This document shows, piece by piece, positions 1 through 7,481 of a stretch of 64,000 nt of DNA (positions are counted from its first letter, which is position 1; every line of letters starts with the position of its first letter). Made by a program: the position numbers and the translations under genes. This DNA is from Alistipes senegalensis JC50 (GTDB lineage Bacteria > Bacteroidota > Bacteroidia > Bacteroidales > Rikenellaceae), in assembly GCF_025145645.1 (NCBI RefSeq), contig NZ_CP102252.1, positions 2,046,001-2,110,000 on the forward strand, read 5' to 3'. Under the pieces are notes generated by a model. The model was given only the letters and a program-made list of their open reading frames with translations. It was not told the origin of the DNA and made no database searches.

Positions 1-1938
1 GATCGAACGGATTTTGCCGTGGTACGTCTCGCCCACCTCGGGAATGGCCACGATCGCCTTGATGCGCGCCAGAGCGCCGTCGAGAGCCGCCTTGTCGATG
101 CCGAAGATATCGACATAGCCCAGATTGTTGTTCTCGGTGATGGTGATGGTGGTGTTCGTGGTCTTCTGAATGTCCTGAATGACCTTTCCGCCCGGGCCGA
201 TCACCGAACCGATCATATCCTGCGGGATGGTGATCTGTACGATGCGCGGCACGCAGGGCTTGTAGTCCGCGCGCGGCTCGGCGATGCACTCGGTGAGTTT
301 GCCGAGGATGTGCATGCGGCCTTTGCGGGCCTGCTCCAATGCGGCGGCCAGCACCTCGTAGGAGAGTCCGTCCACCTTGATGTCCATCTGCGTGGCGGTG
401 ATGCCGTCCTTGGTGCCCGTCACCTTGAAGTCCATGTCGCCCAGGTGGTCTTCATCGCCCAGAATGTCCGACAGCACGGCCCACTTGCCGGTCTCGGAGT
501 CGGAGATCAGACCCATGGCGATGCCCGACACGGGTTTCTTGATCTTCACGCCGGCGTCCATCAGCGCGAGGGTTCCGGCGCAGACCGTCGCCATCGACGA
601 CGAGCCGTTCGATTCGAGGATGTCCGACACGACGCGCACGGCGTAGGGGTTTTCGTCGCCCAGCGGGATCATCGGCTTCAGGGCGCGCCATGCCAGGTGG
701 CCGTGGCCGATCTCGCGGCGGCTCAGGCCGCGTGCGGCCTTGGCCTCGCCCGTCGAGAAGGGCGGGAAGTTATAGTGGAGCACGAATTGCTCGGTGCCCT
801 GCACGAGCACTTCGTCCTTGACCTTCTCGTCGAGTTTCGTGCCGAGCGTCACGGTCGTGAGCGACTGGGTTTCGCCGCGGGTGAAGATCGCCGAGCCGTG
901 GGCTGCGGGCAGGTAGCCCACCTCGCACCAGATCGGGCGGATCTCGTCGGTCTTGCGGCCGTCGAGGCGCTTGCCCTCGTCGAGGATCATGTTGCGCATG
1001 GCCTTCTTCTGCACGTCGTCGTGGAAATATTTGTGGATCAGCGGGGCCTTCTCCACGAGCTCCTCCTCCGAGTAGCGGGCCGCGAACTCGGCTTCGAGGG
1101 CGTTGAACTTATCCTCGCGCTCGTGCTTCATCGTACCGCTCGTGGCAATGGCGTAAGCCTTGTCATAGAGCTCCTTGATGATCGTCTGGCGAAGCTCTTC
1201 GTCGTTGACCTCGTGGCAGTAGGTGCGCTTCACGTCCTTGCCCAGCTCCTTCGAAAGCTCGATCTGTACGGCGCAGTGCTTCTTGATCTCCTCGTGCGCG
1301 AACTTGATGGCGCCGAGCATGACCTCTTCCGAAACCTCCTTCATCTCGCCCTCGACCATCAGGATATTGTCGATCGTACCTCCGACCATGATGTCGAGGT
1401 CTACCTTCTCCATGTCCGAGTAGTTGGGGTTGATGACGTACTCACCGTCGATGCGGGCCACGCGGACCTCCGAGATGGGGCCGCCGAACGGGATGTCCGA
1501 CACGGCCAGCGCGGCCGATGCGGCCAGTCCGGCCAGTGCGTCGGGCTGAATGTCCTTGTCGGCCGAGATGAGGGTGACCGTCACATAGACTTCGGCGTGG
1601 TAGTCTGCGGGGAACAGGGGGCGGAGCGCGCGGTCGATCAGCCGTGCGACGAGGATTTCGCTGTCGTTGGCGCGGCCTTCGCGCTTCATGAAGCCGCCGG
1701 GATAGCGGCCTATGGAGGCGTACTTCTCCTTGTACTCTACCTGCAAGGGCATGAAATCGGTGTCGGGTTTTGCATCCTTGGCGGCCACCACGGTGCCGAG
1801 GAGCATCGTGTCGCCCATCTTGACGACGACCGAGCCGTCGGCCTGCTTGGCCAGTTTGCCCGTTTCGATCTCGATCTGGCGTCCGTCGGCCAGCGCGATC
1901 GTTTTGCGGACTGCGTTGTACAGCTTCTTTTCTTCCAT
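1..1938 (-). CDS. pnp: Polyribonucleotide nucleotidyltransferase (PNPase), 3' end cut by window edge
   Basis: Phosphorolytic 3'-5' exoribonuclease of the RNA degradation machinery. 646 codons are visible, from ATG at 1938. The first RNase PH-like domain carries GGFMKREGR near residue 80. The second, catalytic RNase PH domain carries GDEDHLGDMDFKVTG near residue 495. A KH domain with the GPGG loop lies near residue 580, and the S1 domain has just begun (GKIRSI) where the window ends, so only the C-terminus is missing. It lies directly downstream of rpsO on the same strand, the classical rpsO-pnp arrangement, with a strong hairpin between them. No motif is missing in the visible part. Confidence 0.97.
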   Translation of the reverse strand, partial: MEEKKLYNAVRKTIALADGRQIEIETGKLAKQADGSVVVKMGDTMLLGTVVAAKDAKPDTDFMPLQVEYKEKYASIGRYPGGFMKREGRANDSEILVARLIDRALRPLFPADYHAEVYVTVTLISADKDIQPDALAGLAASAALAVSDIPFGGPISEVRVARIDGEYVINPNYSDMEKVDLDIMVGGTIDNILMVEGEMKEVSEEVMLGAIKFAHEEIKKHCAVQIELSKELGKDVKRTYCHEVNDEELRQTIIKELYDKAYAIATSGTMKHEREDKFNALEAEFAARYSEEELVEKAPLIHKYFHDDVQKKAMRNMILDEGKRLDGRKTDEIRPIWCEVGYLPAAHGSAIFTRGETQSLTTVTLGTKLDEKVKDEVLVQGTEQFVLHYNFPPFSTGEAKAARGLSRREIGHGHLAWRALKPMIPLGDENPYAVRVVSDILESNGSSSMATVCAGTLALMDAGVKIKKPVSGIAMGLISDSETGKWAVLSDILGDEDHLGDMDFKVTGTKDGITATQMDIKVDGLSYEVLAAALEQARKGRMHILGKLTECIAEPRADYKPCVPRIVQITIPQDMIGSVIGPGGKVIQDIQKTTNTTITITENNNLGYVDIFGIDKAALDGALARIKAIVAIPEVGETYHGKIRSI

Positions 1939-1982
1939 AAAAATAAACCTATAATGTTTTTCGAATTGTTTTTTCACAATGA

Positions 1983-2019
1983 AAATGAAGGCAACCCCTC
2001 TCGGGAATTGCCTTCATTT
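1983..2019 (-). terminator. rpsO-pnp intergenic hairpin (terminator or RNA processing site)
   Basis: A perfect 12-bp inverted repeat (AAATGAAGGCAA at 1983-1994 with TTGCCTTCATTT at 2008-2019) lies between rpsO and pnp. The loop contains a further CCC/GGG pairing. The T-run after it on the minus strand is short, so it may be a partial terminator. In E. coli a hairpin in this position is the RNase III site for pnp autoregulation; a similar role here is inference. Confidence 0.7.
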
Positions 2020-2030
2020 CTTCCTCGGGA

Positions 2031-2303
2031 CTACTTGCGGAGATTGAGTGTCTTGACGATTGCGCGGTAGCGCTCGATATCGACCTCCTTGAGGTACTCC
2101 AGCAACTGGCGGCGCTTACCTACCAGACGCAGCAGTGCGCGCTGGGTTCCGAAGTCGTGCTTGTTGCTTTTGAGGTGGTTCGTAAGGTGGCTGATACGGT
2201 AGGAAAACAACGCGATCTGACTCTCGGGCGAACCCGTGTCGGTGTTAGACTTGCCGTACTGGCCGAAAAGCTCCTGCTTTTTCTCAGCTGTTAAATAAGC
2301 CAT
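2031..2303 (-). CDS. rpsO: 30S ribosomal protein S15
   Basis: Complete 90-residue S15, the usual length is 88-90. It binds 16S rRNA early in assembly of the 30S platform. The diagnostic core GSPESQIALFSYRI and HDFGTQRALLRLVGKRRQLL is present, ending in a basic tail. It is transcribed ahead of pnp. The upstream leader holds a small hairpin (AACGC/GCGTT at 2358-2371), which could take part in S15 autoregulation as in other bacteria, but this is unproven. Confidence 0.98.
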   Translation of the reverse strand: MAYLTAEKKQELFGQYGKSNTDTGSPESQIALFSYRISHLTNHLKSNKHDFGTQRALLRLVGKRRQLLEYLKEVDIERYRAIVKTLNLRK

Positions 2304-2374
2304 CGTGTAAAATTATTTTTACGTTCCACTCTACGACGCATCCCCCTTACCGTGGATAACGCCAGAGCGTTCCG

Positions 2375-2382
2375 CAAAGGTA
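2375..2382 (-). promoter_or_regulatory. Candidate -7 promoter element for rpsO-pnp
   Basis: On the minus strand the sequence reads TACCTTTG, a match to the Bacteroidetes -7 motif TAnnTTTG. The -33 side is AT-rich but lacks TTTG. The predicted leader is about 65 bases. Confidence 0.5.
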
Positions 2383-2466
2383 CTAATAAATTAAGAATTA
2401 AGAATTAAAAATGAAAAATTATTTATCTTTTCGGCCGGAAAACTTACGATATACTCCGGAAAATCG

Positions 2467-2474
2467 TACTTTTG
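2467..2474 (+). promoter_or_regulatory. -7 promoter element for apbE
   Basis: TACTTTTG matches TAnnTTTG and sits 20 bases before ATG 2495. The -33 side is weak. Its position rules out the upstream in-frame ATG at 2411 as the main start. Confidence 0.55.
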
Positions 2475-2494
2475 TGGCTAAACGAGTGGAAATT

Positions 2495-3505
2495 ATGTTG
2501 AAAAAGGGTATCTGCGGAGTCTTGGCCGCACTTGTCGCGGCCGCTTTCTGGAGCTGCGGGCGGCGTCCCGCCTACGTCTCGGTGGACGGGGTGATGCTGG
2601 GCACGACGCTGCACGTCGCGGCCGACGTGCGGGGCGTCTCGCCGCAGGAGCTTTACGCCGCGGTCATGGAGCTCGACCGCGAGGCCAAGGCGTCGATGTC
2701 GATCTACGACCCCGCGTCGCTGTTGAGCCGTCTGAACCGCAACGAAACCGACAGCGTTGACAGCCATATCGCCTTCAACCTCCGTCTGGCCGACAGCATC
2801 GGTTCGCTGAGCGGCGGCCGCTACGACGTGACCGTCAAACCGCTGGTCGAGGCGTGGGGATTCGCCGGGAAGGAGCGCGTCGAGCGCCCGAACGTCGATT
2901 CGATCCTCGAATTCGTGGGGCGGGAGAAGGTGCGCATCGAGGCGGGGCGGCTGGTGAAGGACGATCCCCGCGTGCAGCTCGATTTCAATTCCGTGGCCAA
3001 AGGCTACGTCGTCGATCTGCTGGCGGCGCTGGTCGAAAAATATGGCGCCGAGAATTATATCGTCGATGTCGGCGGCGAGGTCCGCTGCCGGGGCGTCAAC
3101 CCCCGGGGCGATGCGTGGCGCATCGGCATCGAAACCCCCTTCGACGGCAACATGACCAACGGCGAGTATCTTCAGAAACGGGTGCGGATGCACGACGGCG
3201 GGCTGGCCACCTCGGGCAACTACCGCCGTTTCTACCTCGATGCCGAGGGGAACAAGATCGCCCACACGATCGACCCCCGCACGGGATGCAGCGCCGTTTC
3301 GCGCCTGCTGTCGGTGACGGTCGCGGCTCCGACCTGCGCCGAGGCCGACGCCCTGGGGACCATGTTCCTGGCGATGGGCGCCGACGATGCGCTGGCCGCG
3401 GCGGCCGCCATGCCGGAGGCGAAGGTCTATTTCATCCTCGCGGGCGACGGCGACGAATACGAGGAGTATGTTTCGCCGGCTATGGAAGCGTTGATCCTGC
3501 AATAA
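2495..3505 (+). CDS. apbE: FAD:protein FMN transferase (ApbE family lipoprotein)
   Basis: 336 residues. Family members transfer FMN from FAD to a Thr/Ser of partner proteins such as NqrB/C or RnfD/G, outside the inner membrane. A lipoprotein signal (hydrophobic run ending AAFWSC) is followed by GVMLGTTLHV, DFNSVAKGYVVDLL, YIVDVGGEVRCRG, GIETPF and the C-terminal HTIDPRTG and ADALGTMFLAMG motifs, all typical of ApbE. No acidic residues follow the lipid Cys, so a periplasmic location is likely. ATG 2495 is chosen because it gives the signal peptide and lies just after a -7 element; an earlier ATG (2411) would overlap the promoter. It is followed after 9 bases by a lipid kinase gene. Confidence 0.93.
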   Translation: MLKKGICGVLAALVAAAFWSCGRRPAYVSVDGVMLGTTLHVAADVRGVSPQELYAAVMELDREAKASMSIYDPASLLSRLNRNETDSVDSHIAFNLRLADSIGSLSGGRYDVTVKPLVEAWGFAGKERVERPNVDSILEFVGREKVRIEAGRLVKDDPRVQLDFNSVAKGYVVDLLAALVEKYGAENYIVDVGGEVRCRGVNPRGDAWRIGIETPFDGNMTNGEYLQKRVRMHDGGLATSGNYRRFYLDAEGNKIAHTIDPRTGCSAVSRLLSVTVAAPTCAEADALGTMFLAMGADDALAAAAAMPEAKVYFILAGDGDEYEEYVSPAMEALILQ

Positions 3506-3514
3506 CGAGATATA

Positions 3515-4381
3515 ATGAAACAAGCTGTATTTCTCTACAACACGCAGTCGGGCAAAGGGAAGATCGCCCGCAACGTCGAGGGCATCTGCACGGTGTTCCG
3601 GGCCTACGGATACGAGATCGAACCCCGGCTGATCGACTTTTCGGCCAATCCCTTCGACGGCTGCGAGACGATCGACCTGATGGTCGTGGCGGGCGGCGAC
3701 GGCACGGTCAACTACGTGGTCAACGCCATGAAGCGCAAGGGGCTGGACATTCCCGTCGGGGTGATCCCCGCGGGCACGGCCAACGATTTCGCCGGGGCGC
3801 TGGGCATGTCGCGCGAACCGCTCGAAGCGGCGCGGCAGATCGCTTCGGGAAGCATCGACCGGGTCGATGCGGGGTGTGTGAACGGGCTTTGGTTCGTCAA
3901 TATCTTCTCGTTCGGCCTCTTCACGACCACCTCGCAGCGCACGCCCGACGCGCGCAAACACAAGATAGGCAAACTGGCTTACATCATCGAGGGGGCCAAG
4001 GAGATCCGTTCGATGCACGCCGTGCCGCTGGAGATCGAGGCCGATGGCGAACGCTTCGACCTGCGGTCGCTGATGGTGCTGATTTTCAACGGCGAGACCG
4101 CGGGCGGCTTCCGCCTGGCGCGCCGTTCGTCGATCAAGGACGGACTTTTCGACTGCATCCTGCTGGAAAAGAAGAACTTCTTCCGCTCGACGCTGGCCAT
4201 GTGCCGTTATCTGGCGGGCGGAAACCCGAAGATCGTCCGCCATCTGCGGGCCCGGACGATCGACATCCGTTCGACGATCGACGAGCCGACGGATGTCGAT
4301 GGGCAGAAGGGTGCCGGATTTCCGCTGCACATCGAGTGCATCGCCGGAGGTCTGCGCATCATGTGCGCAAAACAGCAATAA
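3515..4381 (+). CDS. YegS/DagK-type lipid kinase (diacylglycerol kinase family)
   Basis: 288 residues, no signal peptide. The DAGK catalytic domain is clear: NTQSGKGK at the N-terminus, VAGGDGTVNYVVNAM near residues 57-71 (nucleotide-binding GGDGT), GVIPAGTANDFAGALG, and the C-terminal KDGLFDCILL. Family members phosphorylate diacylglycerol or related lipids with ATP at the inner membrane face; the true substrate cannot be read from sequence. It is probably co-transcribed with apbE, although the two functions have no obvious link. Confidence 0.9.
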   Translation: MKQAVFLYNTQSGKGKIARNVEGICTVFRAYGYEIEPRLIDFSANPFDGCETIDLMVVAGGDGTVNYVVNAMKRKGLDIPVGVIPAGTANDFAGALGMSREPLEAARQIASGSIDRVDAGCVNGLWFVNIFSFGLFTTTSQRTPDARKHKIGKLAYIIEGAKEIRSMHAVPLEIEADGERFDLRSLMVLIFNGETAGGFRLARRSSIKDGLFDCILLEKKNFFRSTLAMCRYLAGGNPKIVRHLRARTIDIRSTIDEPTDVDGQKGAGFPLHIECIAGGLRIMCAKQQ

Positions 4382-4451
4382 GGAATCGCTGCGGGCGGAG
4401 GGTTCGGAGAGGGCTTTGTGAAATATTTTTCCGACTCTTTTTGGGGCGGTG

Positions 4452-4482
4452 TTGCGATTTCGGACCGTTTTTGTTACTTTTG
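4452..4482 (+). promoter_or_regulatory. Promoter of the AraC regulator / beta-lactamase unit
   Basis: TTG at 4452-4454, 20 bases, then TACTTTTG at 4475-4482. This is a good Bacteroidetes promoter that places the transcript start about 14 bases before ATG 4502. The upstream in-frame GTG at 4418 would precede the promoter and is rejected. Confidence 0.75.
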
Positions 4483-4501
4483 TCGGAAAAATTACGACGA
4501 T

Positions 4502-5416
4502 ATGGCGGATATTGGCAAAACGACACGCGGCGGCGGGCGTGAAAACCTGCGGAAAGTCTCCATCTCCCGGCTCAAAAAGGAGATGAGCGATGTCTTTTAC
4601 CTTTCGGACGATCTGGTCATCTCCGCACTCACGGCCGACAAGAACACCACGGCCGACTATCCGACCTCGATCGACGGTTTCACGGCCATCATCATGATGG
4701 CGGGCGAGGCCACGGTGTCGATCGACATGCAAAACTACAACGTCAAGCCCAACACCATCGTCTTTTTCAACCCCGATTCGATCATCCGCACGGTCAAATG
4801 TTCGTCGAACGCTGCGGCTTACCTGCTGGCTTTCTCGAAGTCGTTCGTCAACGAGATCCAGATCGACCTTTCGACCTCGCTGCCGGTCTATATGCGTTTC
4901 GGCAAGGCTCCGGTGCTGGAGGTGACGCCGCAGGACGTGGATGAAATCCGCCAGCTGTTCCAGCTCATCAAGACCATGCTCCGCAGCGACAAGGAGCGCT
5001 ACCGCCACGAGATCATCCGCACGCTTTTCACCACGGCGTTCTATATCATCACCGAGATCAACCAGCGCGAGCAGCCCGGCGAGATCAAACAGGGCCGCTG
5101 CGAGGTGCTGTTCGACGAGTTCATGTCGCTTCTCCAGCAGTACAACAAACGTGAGCGCAACGTGAGCTTCTACGCCAAGCAGCTCAATATCACGCCCAAA
5201 TACCTCTCTTCGGTGGTGAAGGAGGTGAGCGGCAAGACCGCCGCGCGGTGGATCGACGAATCGGTGATCCTCGAAGCTAAGGCCCTGCTCAAATACTCGG
5301 GCATGAGCATTCAGGAGATCGCCTACCACCTGAATTTCTCGACCCAGTCCTTCTTCGGCAAATATTTCAAACAGCATACGGGCACTTCGCCCTCGCGTTA
5401 CAAACGCAAAGGCTGA
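4502..5416 (+). CDS. AraC-family transcriptional regulator
   Basis: 304 residues. The N-terminal half is a cupin-like sensor domain (IMMAGEATVSIDM, NTIVFFNPDSI). The last ~85 residues are an AraC HTH pair (SFYAKQLNITPKYLSSVVKE and MSIQEIAYHLNFSTQSFFGK, ending GTSPSRYKR). Family members bind direct repeats near promoters in response to a small ligand. Only 6 bases separate its stop from a class A beta-lactamase gene, so the two are probably one transcript. Control of the beta-lactamase or of another target is possible but not shown. Confidence 0.9.
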   Translation: MADIGKTTRGGGRENLRKVSISRLKKEMSDVFYLSDDLVISALTADKNTTADYPTSIDGFTAIIMMAGEATVSIDMQNYNVKPNTIVFFNPDSIIRTVKCSSNAAAYLLAFSKSFVNEIQIDLSTSLPVYMRFGKAPVLEVTPQDVDEIRQLFQLIKTMLRSDKERYRHEIIRTLFTTAFYIITEINQREQPGEIKQGRCEVLFDEFMSLLQQYNKRERNVSFYAKQLNITPKYLSSVVKEVSGKTAARWIDESVILEAKALLKYSGMSIQEIAYHLNFSTQSFFGKYFKQHTGTSPSRYKRKG

Positions 5417-5422
5417 CATGCC

Positions 5423-6304
5423 ATGAAACGGCTGTTTCTGCTCTGCTGCTGCCTCGCGGCGGCCGTGCCGTTTTCGGCCCGCGGCGAATCCCTCGAACGG
5501 GCCCTCCGCGCTGTGACCGACTCGGTGCGGGCGACGGTGGGCGTCGCTGTGGTGTTCGGCGACGGCGATACGCTCGCGGTGAACGGCGGACGCTGCTATC
5601 CCATGTTGAGCGTCTGCAAGTTCCATCAGGCGCTGGCCGTGCTCGACTGCCTCGACCGCCGCGGCCTTCCCCTCACGACACGCATTCCGGTCCGCCGTTC
5701 CGATCTGCTTTCCGGTACGTGGTCGCCGTTGCGCGAAGCCTGCCCCGGGGGCGGCCGGTTCACCGTGGCGGAACTGCTGACGTACAGCGTCGCGCAGAGC
5801 GACAACAACGTCTGCGACGTGCTGTTCCGCTTTCTGGGCGGGACGGAGGCCGTGGACCGCTACATCGCCGGACTGGGCATCGGCGAAACCGTGATCGTCG
5901 CCGACGAGGAGATGATGCACCGCCATACGGACAACCAGTATCTCAACCGGACTACGCCGCTGGCCGCCGTGCGGCTGCTCGAACGCTTCCGCCGCGGGGA
6001 GCTTCTCTCCGCCGCATACGGGGATTTCCTGCTCGAAACGATGTTCGCCACGGAGACCGGGCCCGACAAACTCCGGGGGCTGCTGCCTGCGGATGTCGCC
6101 GTGGCGCACAAGACCGGCAGTTCGGACCGCGACGGGCGCGGGGTGAAGATCGCCGACAACGACATCGGCATCGTCCGCCTGCCCGACGGGCGCAGCTATT
6201 CGATCGCGGTTTTCGTCATGGATTCCCGCGAGGACGACCGGACCAACGCCGCCGTCATCGCCCGCATTTCGCGGCTCGTCTACGATTACGCCGCCCGGCG
6301 ATAA
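5423..6304 (+). CDS. Class A beta-lactamase (CfxA/CepA/CblA-like, subclass A2)
   Basis: 293 residues with an N-terminal signal peptide (cleavage near SARGES), so periplasmic. It hydrolyses beta-lactams. Catalytic motifs are intact: S63-V-C-K66 (SxxK), S126-D127-N128 (SDN), an acidic omega-loop segment around E162/E163, and K230-T-G. The blocks SPLRE, QSDNN-CD, TMF-TETG-DKL-G-LP, HKTGSSDR, ADND-G and YSIAVFVMDS-E resemble the Bacteroides CfxA/CepA families. A Cys sits between Ser and Lys of the first motif where CfxA has Phe. Host-like base composition and no flanking mobile element argue for a resident chromosomal gene. Spectrum cannot be predicted. Confidence 0.92.
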   Translation: MKRLFLLCCCLAAAVPFSARGESLERALRAVTDSVRATVGVAVVFGDGDTLAVNGGRCYPMLSVCKFHQALAVLDCLDRRGLPLTTRIPVRRSDLLSGTWSPLREACPGGGRFTVAELLTYSVAQSDNNVCDVLFRFLGGTEAVDRYIAGLGIGETVIVADEEMMHRHTDNQYLNRTTPLAAVRLLERFRRGELLSAAYGDFLLETMFATETGPDKLRGLLPADVAVAHKTGSSDRDGRGVKIADNDIGIVRLPDGRSYSIAVFVMDSREDDRTNAAVIARISRLVYDYAARR

Positions 6305-6305
6305 T

Positions 6306-6332
6306 GAAAAACCCCTCCGCAGAGGGGCTTTT
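6306..6332. terminator. Bidirectional terminator between beta-lactamase and DJ-1 genes
   Basis: CCCCTC (6312-6317), loop CGCA, GAGGGG (6322-6327), flanked by AAAAA on the left and CTTTT on the right. It can serve both convergent genes. Confidence 0.85.
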
Positions 6333-6338
6333 CATGCG

Positions 6339-6866
6339 CTATTTCAGCGCCTCGACCACTTGCCGGATCATCGCCGGGATGGCGTGTTCCTCCTGCGCGG
6401 TGAAGAAATTGCCGTCGATTTCGAACGGGGCGTCCGTCGCCACGGGTCCCGTCACGGCGGCCTTGGCCAGCGGATGCACGGCGACACGCCGTCCGGCGGC
6501 GACGCCCGCGAATCCGAACATCATCCCCGCGGCGCAGTGGCCGATCATCGGTTTGCCCGTCTCCCCGAAGGTTTTCAGCACCTCCATCAGGTCTTTGTTC
6601 CAGGGCTCGCCGGCATGCTGTGCGAAGACCGGCACGGCGTCGCCGCAGGCGAACACCAGGGCGTCGTACTCGGCTTCGTGGCCTTTGAGGTTGGCGATCA
6701 CGTCGTCCGCCGTCAGGCCGATGCCCGAGTTGGTGCGGATCTCGCGGCTCTCGGCCACGGCGAACACGGTGCAGGGAATCTTGTTCTCGAAAAACGTCTC
6801 CAGATACTGGAACAGGCCCATCCCGTTCACGGGATTCACGGCCACGACAGCTGCTCTTTTTGCCAT
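6339..6866 (-). CDS. DJ-1/PfpI family protein
   Basis: 175 residues, no signal peptide. It has the class I glutamine amidotransferase-like fold with a nucleophile elbow GKPMIGHCAAG, putting the reactive Cys at about residue 111, and FACGDAVPVFAQ upstream. It resembles the ElbB/DJ-1 branch (VVAVNPVNGMGLFQ). Family roles include glyoxalase, deglycase-like and stress-protective activities; the substrate here is unknown. It is divergent from an HxlR regulator across a palindromic operator, so redox or electrophile control is likely. ATG 6866 is preferred, because longer frames run over the operator. Confidence 0.85.
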   Translation of the reverse strand: MAKRAAVVAVNPVNGMGLFQYLETFFENKIPCTVFAVAESREIRTNSGIGLTADDVIANLKGHEAEYDALVFACGDAVPVFAQHAGEPWNKDLMEVLKTFGETGKPMIGHCAAGMMFGFAGVAAGRRVAVHPLAKAAVTGPVATDAPFEIDGNFFTAQEEHAIPAMIRQVVEALK

Positions 6867-6913
6867 GATTGCAATTCGTTTAGTGATACGATGGTTATTT
6901 TCGGTAAGTTTGT

Positions 6914-6921
6914 TATCTTTG
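6914..6921 (+). promoter_or_regulatory. Candidate -7 element for hxlR
   Basis: TATCTTTG on the plus strand in the divergent intergenic region, upstream of the operator palindrome. No good -33 TTG is seen at the right distance. Confidence 0.4.
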
Positions 6922-6977
6922 CATACAAAGATAGGGCGAATCGCCTGTAAAAACAAGAACGCACTTAAAAATGAGTA

Positions 6978-6995
6978 GGTTACACGTGTGTAACC
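6978..6995. promoter_or_regulatory. Operator palindrome, probable HxlR binding site
   Basis: GGTTACAC, GT, GTGTAACC: a perfect 8-bp inverted repeat with a 2-base centre. It lies 19 bases before the hxlR start and in the leader side of the divergent DJ-1 gene. GTTAC/GTAAC half-sites are common for HxlR-type regulators. Confidence 0.75.
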
Positions 6996-7014
6996 ATTGC
7001 TGAATGCCAAACGG

Positions 7015-7380
7015 ATGGAAACGGAAAAAAGTTTTCGGAATTTTACGCCCACGGGCCGTTGTCCCGTCCGGGATGTCCTGAGCCGGCTGGGGGACAAGTG
7101 GTCGATGCTGGTGCTGCTGACGCTGCACGCCAACGGCGTGATGCGTTTCAGCGAGATCCACCGCACGCTGGGCGACATTTCGCACCGCATGCTGACCGTC
7201 ACCCTGCGGACGCTCGAAACCGACGGGATGATCCGCCGCAAAGTCTACGCCGAGGTGCCTCCGCGGGTGGAGTATGACCTTACGGAGCGCGGCGGGAGCC
7301 TGCTTCCGCATATTTTCGGACTGGTGGAGTGGGCGCAGGACAATATGGAGGCCATTCTCGGCGCCCGCCGGAAATCCTGA
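7015..7380 (+). CDS. HxlR-family winged-helix transcriptional regulator
   Basis: 121 residues. The HxlR hallmark CPVRDVLSRLGDKWSMLVLLTL carries the conserved Cys that senses electrophiles or redox changes in several members. It is followed by the wing segment RFSEIHRTLGDISHRMLTVTLRTLE and VEYDLTERG. Members bind DNA as dimers. ATG 7015 is used; an in-frame TTG at 6997 lies only 2 bases from the operator. The probable target is the divergent DJ-1/PfpI gene and itself. Confidence 0.92.
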   Translation: METEKSFRNFTPTGRCPVRDVLSRLGDKWSMLVLLTLHANGVMRFSEIHRTLGDISHRMLTVTLRTLETDGMIRRKVYAEVPPRVEYDLTERGGSLLPHIFGLVEWAQDNMEAILGARRKS

Positions 7381-7434
7381 GCGGCATCCGCCGGGCACGG
7401 AGCCTTTCGGCGCGCATGTCCGGCCCGAACCGAA

Positions 7435-7461
7435 AAACGGGTCCCCAAAGGGGACCCGTTT
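7435..7461. terminator. Bidirectional terminator between hxlR and GH57 gene
   Basis: A perfect 12-bp stem (AAACGGGTCCCC / GGGGACCCGTTT) with an AAA loop, A-rich before and T-rich after, between convergent genes. Confidence 0.85.
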
Positions 7462-7481
7462 CGTCATCGTCTGCGACGCAC

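Noticed and set aside
2444..6109. A long open frame of about 1220 codons on the minus strand across apbE, the lipid kinase, AraC and the beta-lactamase
   Set aside because: It runs antisense to four clearly recognisable genes and has no recognisable domain; long antisense frames are expected at this GC content.
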